This document shows positions 15,912-25,801 of a DNA stretch of 64,000 nucleotides, piece by piece (the stretch's first letter is position 1; every line of letters starts with the position of its first letter). Below the pieces are notes generated by a model. The model was not told where the DNA came from and made no database searches. It was given only the letters and a program-made list of their open reading frames with translations. Location of the stretch: the NCBI RefSeq assembly GCF_040869035.1, contig NZ_CP162101.1, positions 372,001 through 436,000 on the forward strand, written 5' to 3'. A program made the position numbers and the translations under genes. Source of the stretch: Vibrio sp. NTOU-M3 (GTDB lineage: Bacteria; Pseudomonadota; Gammaproteobacteria; Enterobacterales; Vibrionaceae).

Positions 15912-16628
15912 ATGAGCGCTATTGAATTTAGCAACGTCAACAAGTGGTATGGTCAGTACCACGCCCTAAAAGATATCAACCTATCTGTCGCGAAAGGCGA
16001 GATTTTGGTCATTTGTGGCCCTTCTGGTTCTGGAAAGTCCACCCTAATAAGAACGGTAAATGGCTTAGAAGCGATCTCAAATGGCGATGTTTCTGTGCTC
16101 GCCACGTCAACTCAGCAAGTCGCTCCCGGTCAAGTCGGAATGGTCTTTCAGCATTTCAACTTATTTCCACATTTAACCGTGCTCGAAAACCTCACTCTTG
16201 CACCAATCCGGACATTAAAGCTCGGAAAACAACAAGCAATTGAGCGCGCCTTGCACTTCCTTGAACGTGTCAAAATACGCGATCAAGCTGACAAATACCC
16301 TATCCAGCTGTCTGGTGGTCAGCAGCAGCGTGTCGCCATCGCTCGTTCTCTTTGTATGCAGCCAGAAATTTTACTCTTTGATGAACCGACTTCCGCACTG
16401 GATCCCGAAACCATTCAAGAAGTACTGGATGTCATGGTCGACCTCGCGAGAGACGGTATCACCATGATGTGTGTCACCCATGAAATGGGGTTTGCGCGTA
16501 AAGTGGCTGACAGAGTCATTTTTATGGACGAAGGACAAATACTGGAAATGGCCACACCAGAACAAATCTTTGATGCGCCGCAGCACCCAAGAACTCAACA
16601 ATTTCTCAATCAGATCCTAAGCCATTGA
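15912..16628 (+). CDS. Polar amino acid ABC transporter, ATP-binding protein
   Basis: Cytoplasmic ATPase of 238 aa of the GlnQ/AapP class. Walker A is GPSGSGKST, the Q-loop region is [13 protein letters not shown], the ABC signature is [15 protein letters not shown], Walker B is [14 protein letters not shown] and the switch His is in VTHEM. It is the first gene of a four-gene operon: ATPase, permease (4-bp overlap), binding protein, second permease. Two different permeases indicate a heterodimeric membrane channel of the His/Glu/Asp transporter family. The amino acid carried is not evident; the location beside aroG hints at, but does not prove, aromatic or acidic substrates. Confidence 0.9.
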   Translation: MSAIEFSNVNKWYGQYHALKDINLSVAKGEILVICGPSGSGKSTLIRTVNGLEAISNGDVSVLATSTQQVAPGQVGMVFQHFNLFPHLTVLENLTLAPIRTLKLGKQQAIERALHFLERVKIRDQADKYPIQLSGGQQQRVAIARSLCMQPEILLFDEPTSALDPETIQEVLDVMVDLARDGITMMCVTHEMGFARKVADRVIFMDEGQILEMATPEQIFDAPQHPRTQQFLNQILSH

Positions 16629-17425
16629 TGATAAAACAGATATTAAAGCCGGTACTCTCAGCACTATTACAGATCTCGCTGCTTATTTTAGGCATAGGTT
16701 GGCTACTAGACTCTGGCGCACAAGCCATGGGTTATCAATGGCAATGGGAGCGTGTACCTGACTACCTGTTTTTTTACGAAGACGGAGAATGGTGGCCAGC
16801 CGAGTTAATTGACGGACTGCTGGTTACATTAAAGATCTCCAGCATCAGTTTACTTTTCACGCTGATAATTGGTTTGGCCACGGCGTTATTAAAACTATCA
16901 AACTCGATTGTCGGTCGCGCGCTCGCTACCGGCTATGTCGAACTCATTCGCAATACGCCATTGTTGGTACAAATCTACTTGCTCTATTTCGTTTTTGGAC
17001 CAGTGATTGGGTTAGATCGTTTTTCTACCGCAGTGCTTGCCCTCGCTCTCTTTCAGGGCGCATATACCGCCGAAATTCTGCGCGGTGGCTTAAACAGCAT
17101 AGAAAAAGGCCAATTTGAAGCGGCAAGGTCGTTAGGGTTAACTCCTTTTTACACCTATTACGATGTGATTTTACCTCAGCTATTACAGCGAACTTTACCG
17201 CCGCTTACCAATGAAGTGGTCTCGTTAATCAAAAACTCATCCATCGTCAGCGTGATGGCAATTTTTGATTTAACGACTGAAGGTCGAAACATCGTATCTG
17301 AAACCGCAATGCCATTTGAAATATGGTTTACCGTCGCAGCAATCTACTTGTTGCTGACCCTTTCTCTGTCGGGCTTATCAGCTTGGATGGAACATAAACT
17401 GGGCGCAGGATGGCGCGCTCGATAA
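16625..17425 (+). CDS. Amino acid ABC transporter, permease 1
   Basis: Inner-membrane permease of 266 aa with about five to six membrane segments and the HisM/QM-type signature ([18 protein letters not shown]). The ATPase-contacting EAA loop is [18 protein letters not shown]. Its start overlaps the ATPase stop by 4 bp. An extended periplasmic segment near residues 35-60 ([15 protein letters not shown]) precedes the transporter core. It pairs with the second permease encoded after the binding protein. Confidence 0.88.
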   Translation: MMIKQILKPVLSALLQISLLILGIGWLLDSGAQAMGYQWQWERVPDYLFFYEDGEWWPAELIDGLLVTLKISSISLLFTLIIGLATALLKLSNSIVGRALATGYVELIRNTPLLVQIYLLYFVFGPVIGLDRFSTAVLALALFQGAYTAEILRGGLNSIEKGQFEAARSLGLTPFYTYYDVILPQLLQRTLPPLTNEVVSLIKNSSIVSVMAIFDLTTEGRNIVSETAMPFEIWFTVAAIYLLLTLSLSGLSAWMEHKLGAGWRAR

Positions 17426-17438
17426 CAAGGAAACAATT

Positions 17439-18275
17439 ATGAAAAACTCAAGACGAGATTTGGTTAGACGTTGTTTTAAATCTGCAATCACGGCGCTATT
17501 GGGCTTAGCTATCGCGCTGCCTACCTTTGCATCAGACACCCCCAACCTAGATAAGATCAACGAACGCGGCACGCTACGCGTTGGTATGTCGACTTTTGTC
17601 CCTTGGGCAATGCGAAATAAACAAGGCGATCTGATTGGGTTTGAAATTGATGTTGCGAAACGCTTAGCCAAAGACTCTGGCTGGAATGTGGAATTTGTAC
17701 CAACAGCATGGGATGGCATCATTCCTGCGCTACTTGCTCAGAAGTTTGATGTGATCATTGGTGGTATGTCAATCACACCAGAGCGCTCAAAAAGCGTTTT
17801 ATTTACTGCGCCTTACTCACATTCTGGTGTGCAGGTAGCTGCCAGTAAAAAGCTTGCTGAAGGCTTCAGCGAATTCAGTGATTTCAATTCCCGACGCGTT
17901 AAAATCGCTGCCCGCCGAGGTGCTTATACTGTGCAAGTGGCGCGCGAAACTTTCCCGAAAGCAAAAATTCTTCAATTTGATGATGACGCGCAAGCGTTTC
18001 AAGAAGTGATCAACGGCAATGCTCATGCTGTGATTGCGTCTAGCCCGAAGCCAGAACATGAAACGGTGAAAAATAGCGATAAGCTGTTTATTCCATTTAC
18101 CGAGCGTCTCTCTAAAGGCAATGAAGCATTCGCTGTTCGCTTGGGAGATGACGATAAAAAGGCATTCTTTAACCAATGGATCCAAGCTCGAACTGACGAT
18201 GGCTGGCTAGAAGAGCGTTATGAGTACTGGTTCTCAACATTAGACTGGCAAGATCAGATTGCCACCGGTCAGTAA
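17439..18275 (+). CDS. Amino acid ABC transporter, periplasmic binding protein
   Basis: Family-3 solute-binding protein of 278 aa. The signal peptide (residues 1 to about 31, ending ALPTFA-SD) begins NSRRDLVRR, a twin-arginine-like pattern, though the motif has Leu rather than Phe and Sec export is equally possible. The mature protein opens INERGTLRVGMSTFVPWAM, with GFEIDVAKRLAKDSGW and GGMSITPERSK, all typical of the polar amino acid family. It lies between the two permease genes. The ligand is unknown. Confidence 0.88.
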   Translation: MKNSRRDLVRRCFKSAITALLGLAIALPTFASDTPNLDKINERGTLRVGMSTFVPWAMRNKQGDLIGFEIDVAKRLAKDSGWNVEFVPTAWDGIIPALLAQKFDVIIGGMSITPERSKSVLFTAPYSHSGVQVAASKKLAEGFSEFSDFNSRRVKIAARRGAYTVQVARETFPKAKILQFDDDAQAFQEVINGNAHAVIASSPKPEHETVKNSDKLFIPFTERLSKGNEAFAVRLGDDDKKAFFNQWIQARTDDGWLEERYEYWFSTLDWQDQIATGQ

Positions 18276-18296
18276 AATAGAAACAACGGAGCAAGT

Positions 18297-19211
18297 GTGA
18301 GTAAAGAAAGCGCGTTGAATCGCCAAGACATCAAATCAGAAGGTTCGATTTCGTTCAATAAACTGGATGTTATCTTACTTATTGTTGTGGGCCTTTTCTG
18401 CGCTTGGTTGTATTACCGAGCGGATATTGGTGTGCACTACCATTGGCGTTGGTCAGACGCGTTTGAACTTATTTTTACGCCTCGCTCCGACGGCAGTCTT
18501 CCCTACTTCTTCCAAGGGCTAATCTCCACCATTCGTCTTAGCGTTTGGGGCATGGTTTTAGCCCTAACACTTGGTACGTTATTAGGCCTCGCCCGATACT
18601 CTAACCTAACGGTATTACGTGTTCCGGCTAATGCCTTTATCCAATTGGTGCGAAATATACCGCCATTGGTGTTCATCTTTATTTTCTATTTCTTTATCTC
18701 GAACCAGTTGATACCCGCATTAGGTCTGGAATCATTATTACGAGAGCATGCTGGCCACATCAATACGTTGCAATATTGGCTCTTTGGACCGGCGAATTTG
18801 TGGGAAAATTTGCTGTCAGGTATTTTATGCATCGGGCTGCTTTCCTCTGCATACATTGCGGAAGTGGTCCGTTCTGGGTTAGCTGGTATTGCCAAAGGAC
18901 AGTGGGAAGCGGCAGATTCATTGGGCCTGTCACGATGGAGCAAGTATCGTTACGTCATTGCACCGCAAGTATTGGCTGCCATTACACCCGCGCTGGCGGG
19001 TCAATCCATCTCATTAATTAAAGACTCTTCCATTGTGTCTTTAATATCGATTCAAGAGATGACTTTTGTCGGCACCGAAATCGCTAACTCGTCTGGCCTT
19101 ATCTTCGAAATATGGCTAATTGTGGGCGGATTCTACTTACTGCTTTGTTTGTCACTTTCATTGCTATTTAAACATTTAGAAAAGCGAAACCTGAAGCACT
19201 TACAACCATAG
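18297..19211 (+). CDS. Amino acid ABC transporter, permease 2
   Basis: Inner-membrane permease of 304 aa starting at GTG, 21 bp after the binding protein and behind a CGGAG ribosome site. The hydrophilic N-terminus of about 24 residues is longer than in permease 1. Family signature is FIQLVRNIPPLVFIFIFYF and the EAA loop is GQWEAADSLGLSRWSKYR. It forms the channel together with permease 1. It ends 11 bp before the convergent cyoE gene, and no hairpin separates the two. Confidence 0.87.
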   Translation: MSKESALNRQDIKSEGSISFNKLDVILLIVVGLFCAWLYYRADIGVHYHWRWSDAFELIFTPRSDGSLPYFFQGLISTIRLSVWGMVLALTLGTLLGLARYSNLTVLRVPANAFIQLVRNIPPLVFIFIFYFFISNQLIPALGLESLLREHAGHINTLQYWLFGPANLWENLLSGILCIGLLSSAYIAEVVRSGLAGIAKGQWEAADSLGLSRWSKYRYVIAPQVLAAITPALAGQSISLIKDSSIVSLISIQEMTFVGTEIANSSGLIFEIWLIVGGFYLLLCLSLSLLFKHLEKRNLKHLQP

Positions 19212-19222
19212 GTATTCCATCG

Positions 19223-20119
19223 CTAAAGCAGATAGTGATCGAGTAACAATGCGACAAACAGCAACATCAAATGGTAGATAGAAAAGACGAATGTTTTGAT
19301 CGCTGTTTTCTCATCGGCATGATATTTCAGCTTCCATGCATAGCCGATAAACCCAGCACTGAGCACGGATGAACAAAGCAGATATAGCCAACTACTCATC
19401 CCGACTAACACTGGAAATAGGCATACTAACGCCAATAACACCGTATAAAGAAGAATCGATGTTTTGGTGTATTCCACACCATGTGTCACAGGCAGCATTG
19501 GAATATCTGCCTTGGCATAGTCTTCCTTACGGTGTATCGCCAATGCCCAAAAATGAGGGGGGGTCCATATAAAAATCACCATCACTAATAGCCACGCATT
19601 CGCGTGTAACTCGGCAGTGACCGCGGTCCAACCAAGCAAAGGTGGCATTGCACCTGCAATCCCAGCAATAACGATATTTTGCGGCGTCGCACGTTTTAGA
19701 TACAAGGTATAAATCACCGCGTAGCCAAGTAGGCTTGCAAAGGTGAGCCAAGCCGTTAGTCCATTCACTCCAATGTACAAGATGACAAAGCCAGCAAGGC
19801 CAATCGCGCTTGAAAACAACAACACAGACAAGGCGTTGATTTCACCAGACGGCAGTGGACGACGATATGTTCTGGCCATCACAGCATCGATGCGTCGATC
19901 AATGAGGTGGTTGAAGGCCGCTGCGGAGCCTGCCATTAACCCAATACCTAAAAGACCAAGCACAACATTTTGAATTGGTAATGTCCTCGGTACAGCCAAA
20001 CACATCCCCACCAAAGCGGTCAGTAACATTAACGCCACCACTTTGGGCTTGGTAAGCGTGAAATAGACTTTCCAAAGTGGCTTTTCCTTAGCCGAAGTGA
20101 TCGCAATGGATTTACTCAT
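19223..20119 (-). CDS. cyoE: Heme O synthase (protoheme IX farnesyltransferase)
   Basis: UbiA-type prenyltransferase of 298 aa that adds a farnesyl group to heme B to make heme O, the precursor of heme A. It has the polyprenyl-diphosphate-binding motif ([22 protein letters not shown]), a second acidic segment ([16 protein letters not shown]) and several membrane helices. Also known as ctaB in heme A organisms. Its start overlaps the ctaA stop by 8 bp, so heme O and heme A synthases are co-expressed at the end of the oxidase cluster. Confidence 0.93.
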   Translation of the reverse strand: MSKSIAITSAKEKPLWKVYFTLTKPKVVALMLLTALVGMCLAVPRTLPIQNVVLGLLGIGLMAGSAAAFNHLIDRRIDAVMARTYRRPLPSGEINALSVLLFSSAIGLAGFVILYIGVNGLTAWLTFASLLGYAVIYTLYLKRATPQNIVIAGIAGAMPPLLGWTAVTAELHANAWLLVMVIFIWTPPHFWALAIHRKEDYAKADIPMLPVTHGVEYTKTSILLYTVLLALVCLFPVLVGMSSWLYLLCSSVLSAGFIGYAWKLKYHADEKTAIKTFVFSIYHLMLLFVALLLDHYLL

Positions 20120-21131
20120 GAACTCGCTCCTTGTTCAGCACAACCGATTCTGATGGATACCAAAGCAGAAAATTGACATACAGCAGTGACAGCATAAGCA
20201 ATGCTGCCCCGAGGTTATGTGCGACAGCAACTGCGAGCGGAAGGCTCAAAACAACGTTGCTGATCCCTAAACCAATTTGCAGACATAGTAGAGAAAATAC
20301 ACGCCATGCCAAACGATTGAGAACCGAATCCGACTCAGCGAGCATTTGATAAATTAAACACAGCGTTGACACCGCCACAACCAACGCACCGATACGATGC
20401 ACCACATGAATCGTCATACGGGCACCGTAATCAAGCGTGCCAAATTCATAAGTTTCTCGTTCGGGCTGAATTAAAGTAAAGGCGTTCACAAAATCCAAGT
20501 GACTACGCCAATCGCCCTCACACAAGGGTAAGCTCGTGCACATCAGCGCAGCGTAGTTGGATGACGTCCATCCACCCAATGCAATCTGAACCAAGAGAAA
20601 GAGTAAGCTAGTGAGGGCAAGCAGACGCAGCATTGGAGGGATGGTGAGATGATCAATTTGATCTTGGGCATGCGTCAATCGCCAATACAACAATGCGAGA
20701 AGAGCAAACAAAGTAAAACCACCCAATAAATGCCCCATAACAATAACTGGCATCAACTTCATGGTGACAGTCCACATTCCCAATAACGCTTGAAAGACCA
20801 CAACTAGAGAAATCGAAATAGGTAAGAAAGACGGCACCGCCCTGCTCTTAATACTAAGCGCCGTAATAGCAAAAACCACCAGCCCTAACGTTCCAGCAAA
20901 ATAGCGGTGGATCATTTCCAACCATGCTTTATCTGCCTCTACTTTTAAGTCCGGATATAAAGAACTCGCTCGCTCTAACTCATGCTGTTGCACCGGTACG
21001 GTCAATTGGCCATAGCAACCGGGCCAATCTGGGCACCCTAAGCCAGCATCAGCAAGCCGAGTATAAGCACCAAGCATGATCACAATAAATGTGAGTATTA
21101 ACGCGACTCTAACCAAGTTCTTTAGTTTCAT
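20112..21131 (-). CDS. ctaA: Heme A synthase (CtaA/COX15)
   Basis: Membrane protein of 339 aa that oxidises the C8 methyl of heme O to give heme A. Family landmarks are the N-terminal [21 protein letters not shown] with its conserved Cys pair, the heme-ligand region [13 protein letters not shown], and the second-half HVVHRIGA and AHNLGAA histidines. About eight membrane segments are visible. It overlaps cyoE downstream and follows the 182-aa CxxxC protein by 4 bp. Its presence means that the neighbouring oxidase is an aa3-type enzyme. Confidence 0.93.
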   Translation of the reverse strand: MKLKNLVRVALILTFIVIMLGAYTRLADAGLGCPDWPGCYGQLTVPVQQHELERASSLYPDLKVEADKAWLEMIHRYFAGTLGLVVFAITALSIKSRAVPSFLPISISLVVVFQALLGMWTVTMKLMPVIVMGHLLGGFTLFALLALLYWRLTHAQDQIDHLTIPPMLRLLALTSLLFLLVQIALGGWTSSNYAALMCTSLPLCEGDWRSHLDFVNAFTLIQPERETYEFGTLDYGARMTIHVVHRIGALVVAVSTLCLIYQMLAESDSVLNRLAWRVFSLLCLQIGLGISNVVLSLPLAVAVAHNLGAALLMLSLLYVNFLLWYPSESVVLNKERVHE

Positions 21132-21135
21132 ACGC

Positions 21136-21684
21136 TCAACCTACTCTGGATAGCTTTAGTAGTTTGCGTAAATCAGACAGCAATCCTTTTGCTTGCGCAA
21201 CGAGCTCCTGCTGGGATGCGGATTTGGGATAACGCATCACTAGCTGGCCAAGGGGATCCACTATGACAAAGTCATAAGGCGAAATCACTTTACTGAACTC
21301 GTTGTTGACCATCACCACCTGAAACGCATGTTGTTGCAGCACATTCTTATCACTGCGTTCACTAACCCATACGACAGGAGCCACTCGTCCTTGATATTTT
21401 CCTAATGCGACATGGCTTTGACCTAACAAATGTATTTGTTCAATACATAGCGTATCGCATTGTTCTGGCACGAAATATCCCAACTGCCATTGGCTATTCT
21501 GGTATGGATTCTTTAAGCCTAGTCCATCAAAATCAATTTTGGGATGAAGCAGTACACCTTTATTTGTGACACCAGAGTTATACCAGTGATTGGACAGCAC
21601 CGTTTTGGCAATAATGGCTGGCAGCGCAAACATCAAGATAAGCGCCAATAAAATGATTCTCCCCCTAAATACCGGATTATTCAT
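21136..21684 (-). CDS. Membrane-anchored CxxxC protein of the oxidase cluster
   Basis: Unnamed 182-aa protein. It has one N-terminal membrane anchor (about residues 8-27) and a periplasmic domain with Cys76-x3-Cys80 (PEQCDTLCIEQ), followed by a beta-alpha-beta-like stretch (APVVWVSERSD) and DFVIVDPLGQLVMRYP. The CxxxC position and the late DPLG segment recall Sco-type thioredoxin folds that deliver copper to the CuA site. It is embedded between surf1 (8-bp overlap) and ctaA, and I see no other Sco gene in the window. A Sco-like assembly role is an inference. Confidence 0.65.
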   Translation of the reverse strand: MNNPVFRGRIILLALILMFALPAIIAKTVLSNHWYNSGVTNKGVLLHPKIDFDGLGLKNPYQNSQWQLGYFVPEQCDTLCIEQIHLLGQSHVALGKYQGRVAPVVWVSERSDKNVLQQHAFQVVMVNNEFSKVISPYDFVIVDPLGQLVMRYPKSASQQELVAQAKGLLSDLRKLLKLSRVG

Positions 21685-22426
21685 TTTTCTCTCCTTGCTT
21701 ACATGCCCGAATGAGTAACCACAAACTCAGCACAAACAATGCAAACGCCATTGAAAACCATTGAAAGGCGTACCCAAGATGCTTCTGCGAGCCAAGCGGT
21801 ACCGGTTTCCATGGCTGTGGGTACGGCCATTCTGTTTGTACTGGTTGAAAAGCAAATGGCGCCAAATCAACGCCCCAAAAATGCCCAAGTTCTGCAAAGT
21901 TAAGGTTTTGAATACGGTGTGGTATCCCTGGTTCAAGATACAGTTGATGGCTTAATGGATTCTCTAAACGCTGATATAAGCGTCCCGTTAAGGGAGAGCT
22001 TTGAGCCAACCACACCACTTCAGGAAGTTGATTGCGCGTATCCGCTGCTGGAACAAATCCGCGCTCTAATAGAAAGTAGATCCCTTCTTTGCTTTGCACC
22101 AACTGATAAGCCAAATAGCCGACATCACCTTGGTAAGTCTGGTTATCCAGCAACACATATTTATCAGCAACAGGGCGTAACGTAGCCCTGACTTTGACTC
22201 CTGTCAGTGACGTATTTCTTTGTTGAGCAAGCTGTTGGAAAGAGATGGCAGGTTGTTGGGAACGCGCAAGCAATTGTGCTTCCATTGCCTGTTTTTCATC
22301 GGCCCTTGAAAGCTGCCAAAAACCCAATTTGACCAATACTGAAAACGCACCCACAGTTAATAACAAACATAACCAAAATGACACCGTATGTACCAAACGA
22401 CTGAGGGAGTGGCTAATGGTATTCAT
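21677..22426 (-). CDS. SURF1-family oxidase assembly protein
   Basis: Protein of 249 aa from ATG 22426 with one membrane helix at each end and a periplasmic domain between. Seen are LGFWQLSRADEKQ near the N-terminus, GYLAYQLVQSKEGIYFLLERGFVP in the middle and HLGYAFQWFSMAFALFVLSLWLL at the C-terminus, all SURF1 features. SURF1 helps insert heme A into subunit I. A longer frame to 22618 exists, but its extension is antisense to the next gene and lacks the SURF1 pattern. Start codons of this gene and the divergent 75-aa gene overlap (22416-22426). Confidence 0.88.
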   Translation of the reverse strand: MNTISHSLSRLVHTVSFWLCLLLTVGAFSVLVKLGFWQLSRADEKQAMEAQLLARSQQPAISFQQLAQQRNTSLTGVKVRATLRPVADKYVLLDNQTYQGDVGYLAYQLVQSKEGIYFLLERGFVPAADTRNQLPEVVWLAQSSPLTGRLYQRLENPLSHQLYLEPGIPHRIQNLNFAELGHFWGVDLAPFAFQPVQTEWPYPQPWKPVPLGSQKHLGYAFQWFSMAFALFVLSLWLLIRACKQGEKNE

Positions 22427-22643
22427 ATTTAAAACGCTGCTGGTTCTACTATTGCTGTTTATCATCTTTAACCTCGCTAGAGCGATGTTTGCAATGGTCA
22501 AAGGCTCCGATTCTGACTCTGAAGAAGATAGATCGATGAGCCACTTTTTGGGTCGCAGGGTTACGTTGTCAGCTTTGGCGGTTGTCCTCTTAATTGTGGC
22601 GTTACTCAGTGGTTTCATTGAGCCTAATACACGACCATATTAG
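22416..22643 (+). CDS. Small two-helix membrane protein (DUF2909-like)
   Basis: Protein of 75 aa starting MVFIFKTLLVLLLLF, with one hydrophobic helix at residues 3-25, an acidic serine-rich loop (KGSDSDSEEDRS) and a second helix at about 50-68. Proteins of this type (DUF2909, twin transmembrane) are commonly found in cytochrome oxidase clusters. It is the only plus-strand gene inside the oxidase block. Its 5' end overlaps the surf1 start by 11 bp and it ends 10 bp before the coxC stop. Function unknown; an assembly or stability role is likely from context. Confidence 0.75.
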   Translation: MVFIFKTLLVLLLLFIIFNLARAMFAMVKGSDSDSEEDRSMSHFLGRRVTLSALAVVLLIVALLSGFIEPNTRPY

Positions 22644-22653
22644 GCTGGTGTTG

Positions 22654-23538
22654 TTACAAGACGTAGACGAAAACAAACAAGCATAGCCAGACCACATCGA
22701 CAAAATGCCAATACCAGCTTCCCGCCTGAAAAGCGAAATGATCTTTTGGTGAGAAATGGTCTTTCGCAATCCGAAATAGCAGCACCGTGAGAATAATTGT
22801 CCCTAATAACACATGCATGCCGTGGAAACCCGTTAGCATAAAGAAGGTGTTACCGTAGATCCCCGACTGCAACGTCAAATCCAAATCTTTATACGCGTGA
22901 GCGTACTCAACCCCTTGGTAGTATAGGAAAAATCCGGCAAGAACGATCGTGATCTCCAGCCAAACAATGAGCGCCATTCGCTTGTTTTTTTCCAAACTGG
23001 TATGCGCTAAATGCAACGTCACCGAAGAGGTTAGAAGAATAATGGTATTCACCAATGGGATCCCTTGCCAACCCATTGCTTGAGTGGTTCCGCCATCCGG
23101 TGTTGTTGTGAGTGGCCACATGGCTTCAAACGTCGGCCAAAGCACACTGTGTGTCATCGCATTGTTGCTATCCCCTCCCAGCCAAGGTACCGCAATCATT
23201 CGTGCGTAGAACAACGCACCAAAGAAAGCACCAAAGAACATGATTTCAGAGAAAATAAACCAACTCATGCCCTGACGAAATGACCGATTGATCTGATCAG
23301 AATATAAACCCGACATCGACTCGGTGATCACATTGCTAAACCAACCTGCAAACATGTAAAGCAAGAAGACAAATCCCGAGACCAAAATAACCTTACCAAA
23401 TACCCCGCCAGCACCATCGTTTCCCATATTCTGGACCGTCAAACCTGCCCCAACGGCAACCAGAAATAAGGCCACAGCACCAACAATAGGCCAGCTACTT
23501 TGTGGTGGAACATAATAAGAAGGACGTTTTGAACTCAT
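22654..23538 (-). CDS. ctaE: Cytochrome c oxidase subunit III
   Basis: Seven-helix inner-membrane subunit of 294 aa. Seen are the N-terminal YYVPPQSSWPIVG, the helix III/IV segment FFGAFFGALFYARM, and the diagnostic C-terminal GFHGMHVLLGTI and WYWHFVDVVWLCLFVFVYV. It overlaps the cox11 stop by 4 bp and has an AAGGAG ribosome site. It stabilises the catalytic core of the oxidase. Confidence 0.95.
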   Translation of the reverse strand: MSSKRPSYYVPPQSSWPIVGAVALFLVAVGAGLTVQNMGNDGAGGVFGKVILVSGFVFLLYMFAGWFSNVITESMSGLYSDQINRSFRQGMSWFIFSEIMFFGAFFGALFYARMIAVPWLGGDSNNAMTHSVLWPTFEAMWPLTTTPDGGTTQAMGWQGIPLVNTIILLTSSVTLHLAHTSLEKNKRMALIVWLEITIVLAGFFLYYQGVEYAHAYKDLDLTLQSGIYGNTFFMLTGFHGMHVLLGTIILTVLLFRIAKDHFSPKDHFAFQAGSWYWHFVDVVWLCLFVFVYVL

Positions 23539-24143
23539 GGCTTCGCTCCTTGCGTTAAGCGATCATCCGTTGTCGATTTAGCAGCCTGAGCTAATTCCAC
23601 AGGCTTCTCTACCTTGTCTGTGATGTCATATAAAGTGTAAGACAACGTCAGGGTATGTATGGCGTCTGGAATATCAGGTTCGATATAAAAAATCAGTGCC
23701 ATTTCCGTACTTTGTAAGCTCTTTAATGGCTGATGGTTGAAACAGAAACATTCAATTTTGTTGAAGTAAGATGCTCCCATTCCCGGCGATACAGAAGGTA
23801 CGGCCTGCCCAATGATGTCTCGATCGGATTGGTTTTTGGCAAAATAGGCCGTTTGGATCACTTGCCCCGGATGCACATCCATCCACGTTTGTTTGGGTGC
23901 AAACTCCCATGGCATCTCAGCATTTTGATGCGTCATAAACTCAACGCGTACCGTGCGTGATGTGTCTGGTACCATACCTTGTGGTTGTATCGCGGATTCT
24001 GTATTGGTTTTGCCGTTTATTCCCAGCGCATCGCACATCACATCGTAAAGGGGCACCAGTGCAAAACCAAAGCCAAACATCGCAATCACCGCGGCAACAA
24101 GCTTCAACGTCAGTGTGTTATTTGCACTGCTTTGCCCACTCAT
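23535..24143 (-). CDS. ctaG: Cytochrome c oxidase assembly protein CtaG/Cox11
   Basis: Copper chaperone of 202 aa delivering copper to the CuB site of subunit I. It has one N-terminal membrane helix (LKLVAAVIAMFGFGFALVPL) followed by YDVMCDALGING, then the beta-domain with the copper-binding CFCFNHQPL motif. I take ATG 24143, preceded by GAGGTGGGGT, over the upstream GTG at 24155 that overlaps the coxA stop. It lies between subunits I and III, as in many proteobacterial clusters. Confidence 0.92.
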   Translation of the reverse strand: MSGQSSANNTLTLKLVAAVIAMFGFGFALVPLYDVMCDALGINGKTNTESAIQPQGMVPDTSRTVRVEFMTHQNAEMPWEFAPKQTWMDVHPGQVIQTAYFAKNQSDRDIIGQAVPSVSPGMGASYFNKIECFCFNHQPLKSLQSTEMALIFYIEPDIPDAIHTLTLSYTLYDITDKVEKPVELAQAAKSTTDDRLTQGAKP

Positions 24144-24151
24144 ACCCCACC

Positions 24152-25801
24152 TCACTCATCATGCAATTTAGGTGGCGTGGTGAAGGTATGGTGCGGTGCT
24201 GGGCTTGGTACGGTCCATTCCAGTCCCTCAGCTCTCTCCCATGGTTTGGCTTGCGCTTTTTCACCGCCCTTAATGCATTTGATCACCAACCAAAGGAAAA
24301 TCAGCTGAGACAAACCAAAGGCAAAACCGCCAATAGAAACAATCTGGTTAACATCAGCAAACTGAATCGCGTAATCTGGAATTCGTCGCGGCATACCAGC
24401 CAGCCCCAGAAAGTGCATTGGGAAGAACAACACATTAACGGAGATCACAGAGCACCAGAAATGCCACAAGCTCAACCGATGGTCGTACATGTGCCCAGTC
24501 CACTTCGGTAACCAATAGTAAGCCGCTGCCATAATTGAAAAGACCGCTCCAGATACCAACACATAATGGAAGTGAGCCACCACAAAATAAGTGTCATGGT
24601 ATTGGAAATCAGCCGGTGCAATCGCCAGCATCAAACCAGAGAAACCACCGATGGTGAAAAGAATAATGAAGGCAATGGCAAACAGCATCGGCGTCTCAAA
24701 CGTTAATGCCCCGCGCCACATGGTTGCTACCCAGTTAAATACTTTCACCCCTGTTGGCACAGCAATTAACATGGTGCAATACATAAAAAACAGCTCAGCA
24801 AATACAGGCATGCCGGTGGTAAACATGTGGTGTGCCCAAACTAAGAATGACAATAGCGCAATACTGCAGGTCGCATACACCATCGAGTGATAGCCAAACA
24901 ATTTCTTACCGCTGAAAGCTGGCACAATCGCAGAGATAATGCCAAAGGAAGGGAGGATCATGATGTACACTTCCGGGTGACCAAAGAACCAGAAAATATG
25001 TTGAAACATAACCGGATCACCACCGCCAGCCGCATCAAAAAAGCTGGTTCCAAAATACTTGTCAGTCAAGATCATCGTGACAGCGCCCGCCAACACAGGC
25101 ATAACAGCGATAAGTAAAAAAGCGGTGATGAGCCAAGTCCAGACGAACAGTGGCATCTTGAACCAAGTCATGCCCGGCGCTCGCATATTGACGATGGTAA
25201 CGATCACATTAATCGCCCCCATGATGGAGCTGATCCCCATAATATGCACAGAGAAAACAAACAATGCGGTACTGTCCGGCCCGTAAGTTGTCGAGAGCGG
25301 CGCATAAAATGTCCAGCCAAAATCGGGGCCGCCCCCTTCCGTAAACAGAGACGCCAATAAGATTAAAAATGCAAATGGTAAAATCCAGAAGCTGAGATTG
25401 TTCATCCTTGGTAACGCCATATCAGGCGCACCGATCATCATCGGTATCATCCAGTTTGCTAGCCCAGTAAAGGCAGGCATTACCGCGCCAAATACCATGA
25501 TCAAACCGTGTACTGTGGTCATCTGGTTAAAAAACTGCGGCTCAACCAACTGCAATCCGGGCTGAAAAAGCTCCGCACGGATGATCATCGCCATCGCTCC
25601 ACCCACTAAAAACATGATGAAGCTAAACCATAGGTAAAGTGTCCCGATGTCTTTGTGGTTGGTGGAATAGAGCCAGCGAAATATCCCACTGGGCGCATCA
25701 TGATGATCATGCTCTTCAGCCACAGTGGCAGACTGTGCGCTACTCATCTCGGCATCGGTCGCTGGTGAAGATTTCACATGGTGAGGTTTAGACGTTTTCA
25801 T
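24152..25801 (-). CDS. ctaD: Cytochrome c oxidase subunit I
   Basis: Catalytic heme-copper subunit of 549 aa with about 12 membrane helices, carrying heme a, heme a3 and CuB. Seen are the low-spin heme ligand region [17 protein letters not shown], the CuB/Tyr cross-link motif [17 protein letters not shown], the HHMFTTGM pair, and the heme ligands in [14 protein letters not shown] cytoplasmic N-terminal tail of about 45 residues is histidine- and serine-rich. An AAGGAGGG ribosome site precedes the ATG, which overlaps the coxB stop. The GHPEVY motif places it in the A family. Confidence 0.96.
   Translation of the reverse strand: MKTSKPHHVKSSPATDAEMSSAQSATVAEEHDHHDAPSGIFRWLYSTNHKDIGTLYLWFSFIMFLVGGAMAMIIRAELFQPGLQLVEPQFFNQMTTVHGLIMVFGAVMPAFTGLANWMIPMMIGAPDMALPRMNNLSFWILPFAFLILLASLFTEGGGPDFGWTFYAPLSTTYGPDSTALFVFSVHIMGISSIMGAINVIVTIVNMRAPGMTWFKMPLFVWTWLITAFLLIAVMPVLAGAVTMILTDKYFGTSFFDAAGGGDPVMFQHIFWFFGHPEVYIMILPSFGIISAIVPAFSGKKLFGYHSMVYATCSIALLSFLVWAHHMFTTGMPVFAELFFMYCTMLIAVPTGVKVFNWVATMWRGALTFETPMLFAIAFIILFTIGGFSGLMLAIAPADFQYHDTYFVVAHFHYVLVSGAVFSIMAAAYYWLPKWTGHMYDHRLSLWHFWCSVISVNVLFFPMHFLGLAGMPRRIPDYAIQFADVNQIVSIGGFAFGLSQLIFLWLVIKCIKGGEKAQAKPWERAEGLEWTVPSPAPHHTFTTPPKLHDE

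Noticed and set aside
22427..22618. 64-residue N-terminal extension of SURF1
   Set aside because: Antisense to the DUF2909-like gene and without SURF1 similarity.
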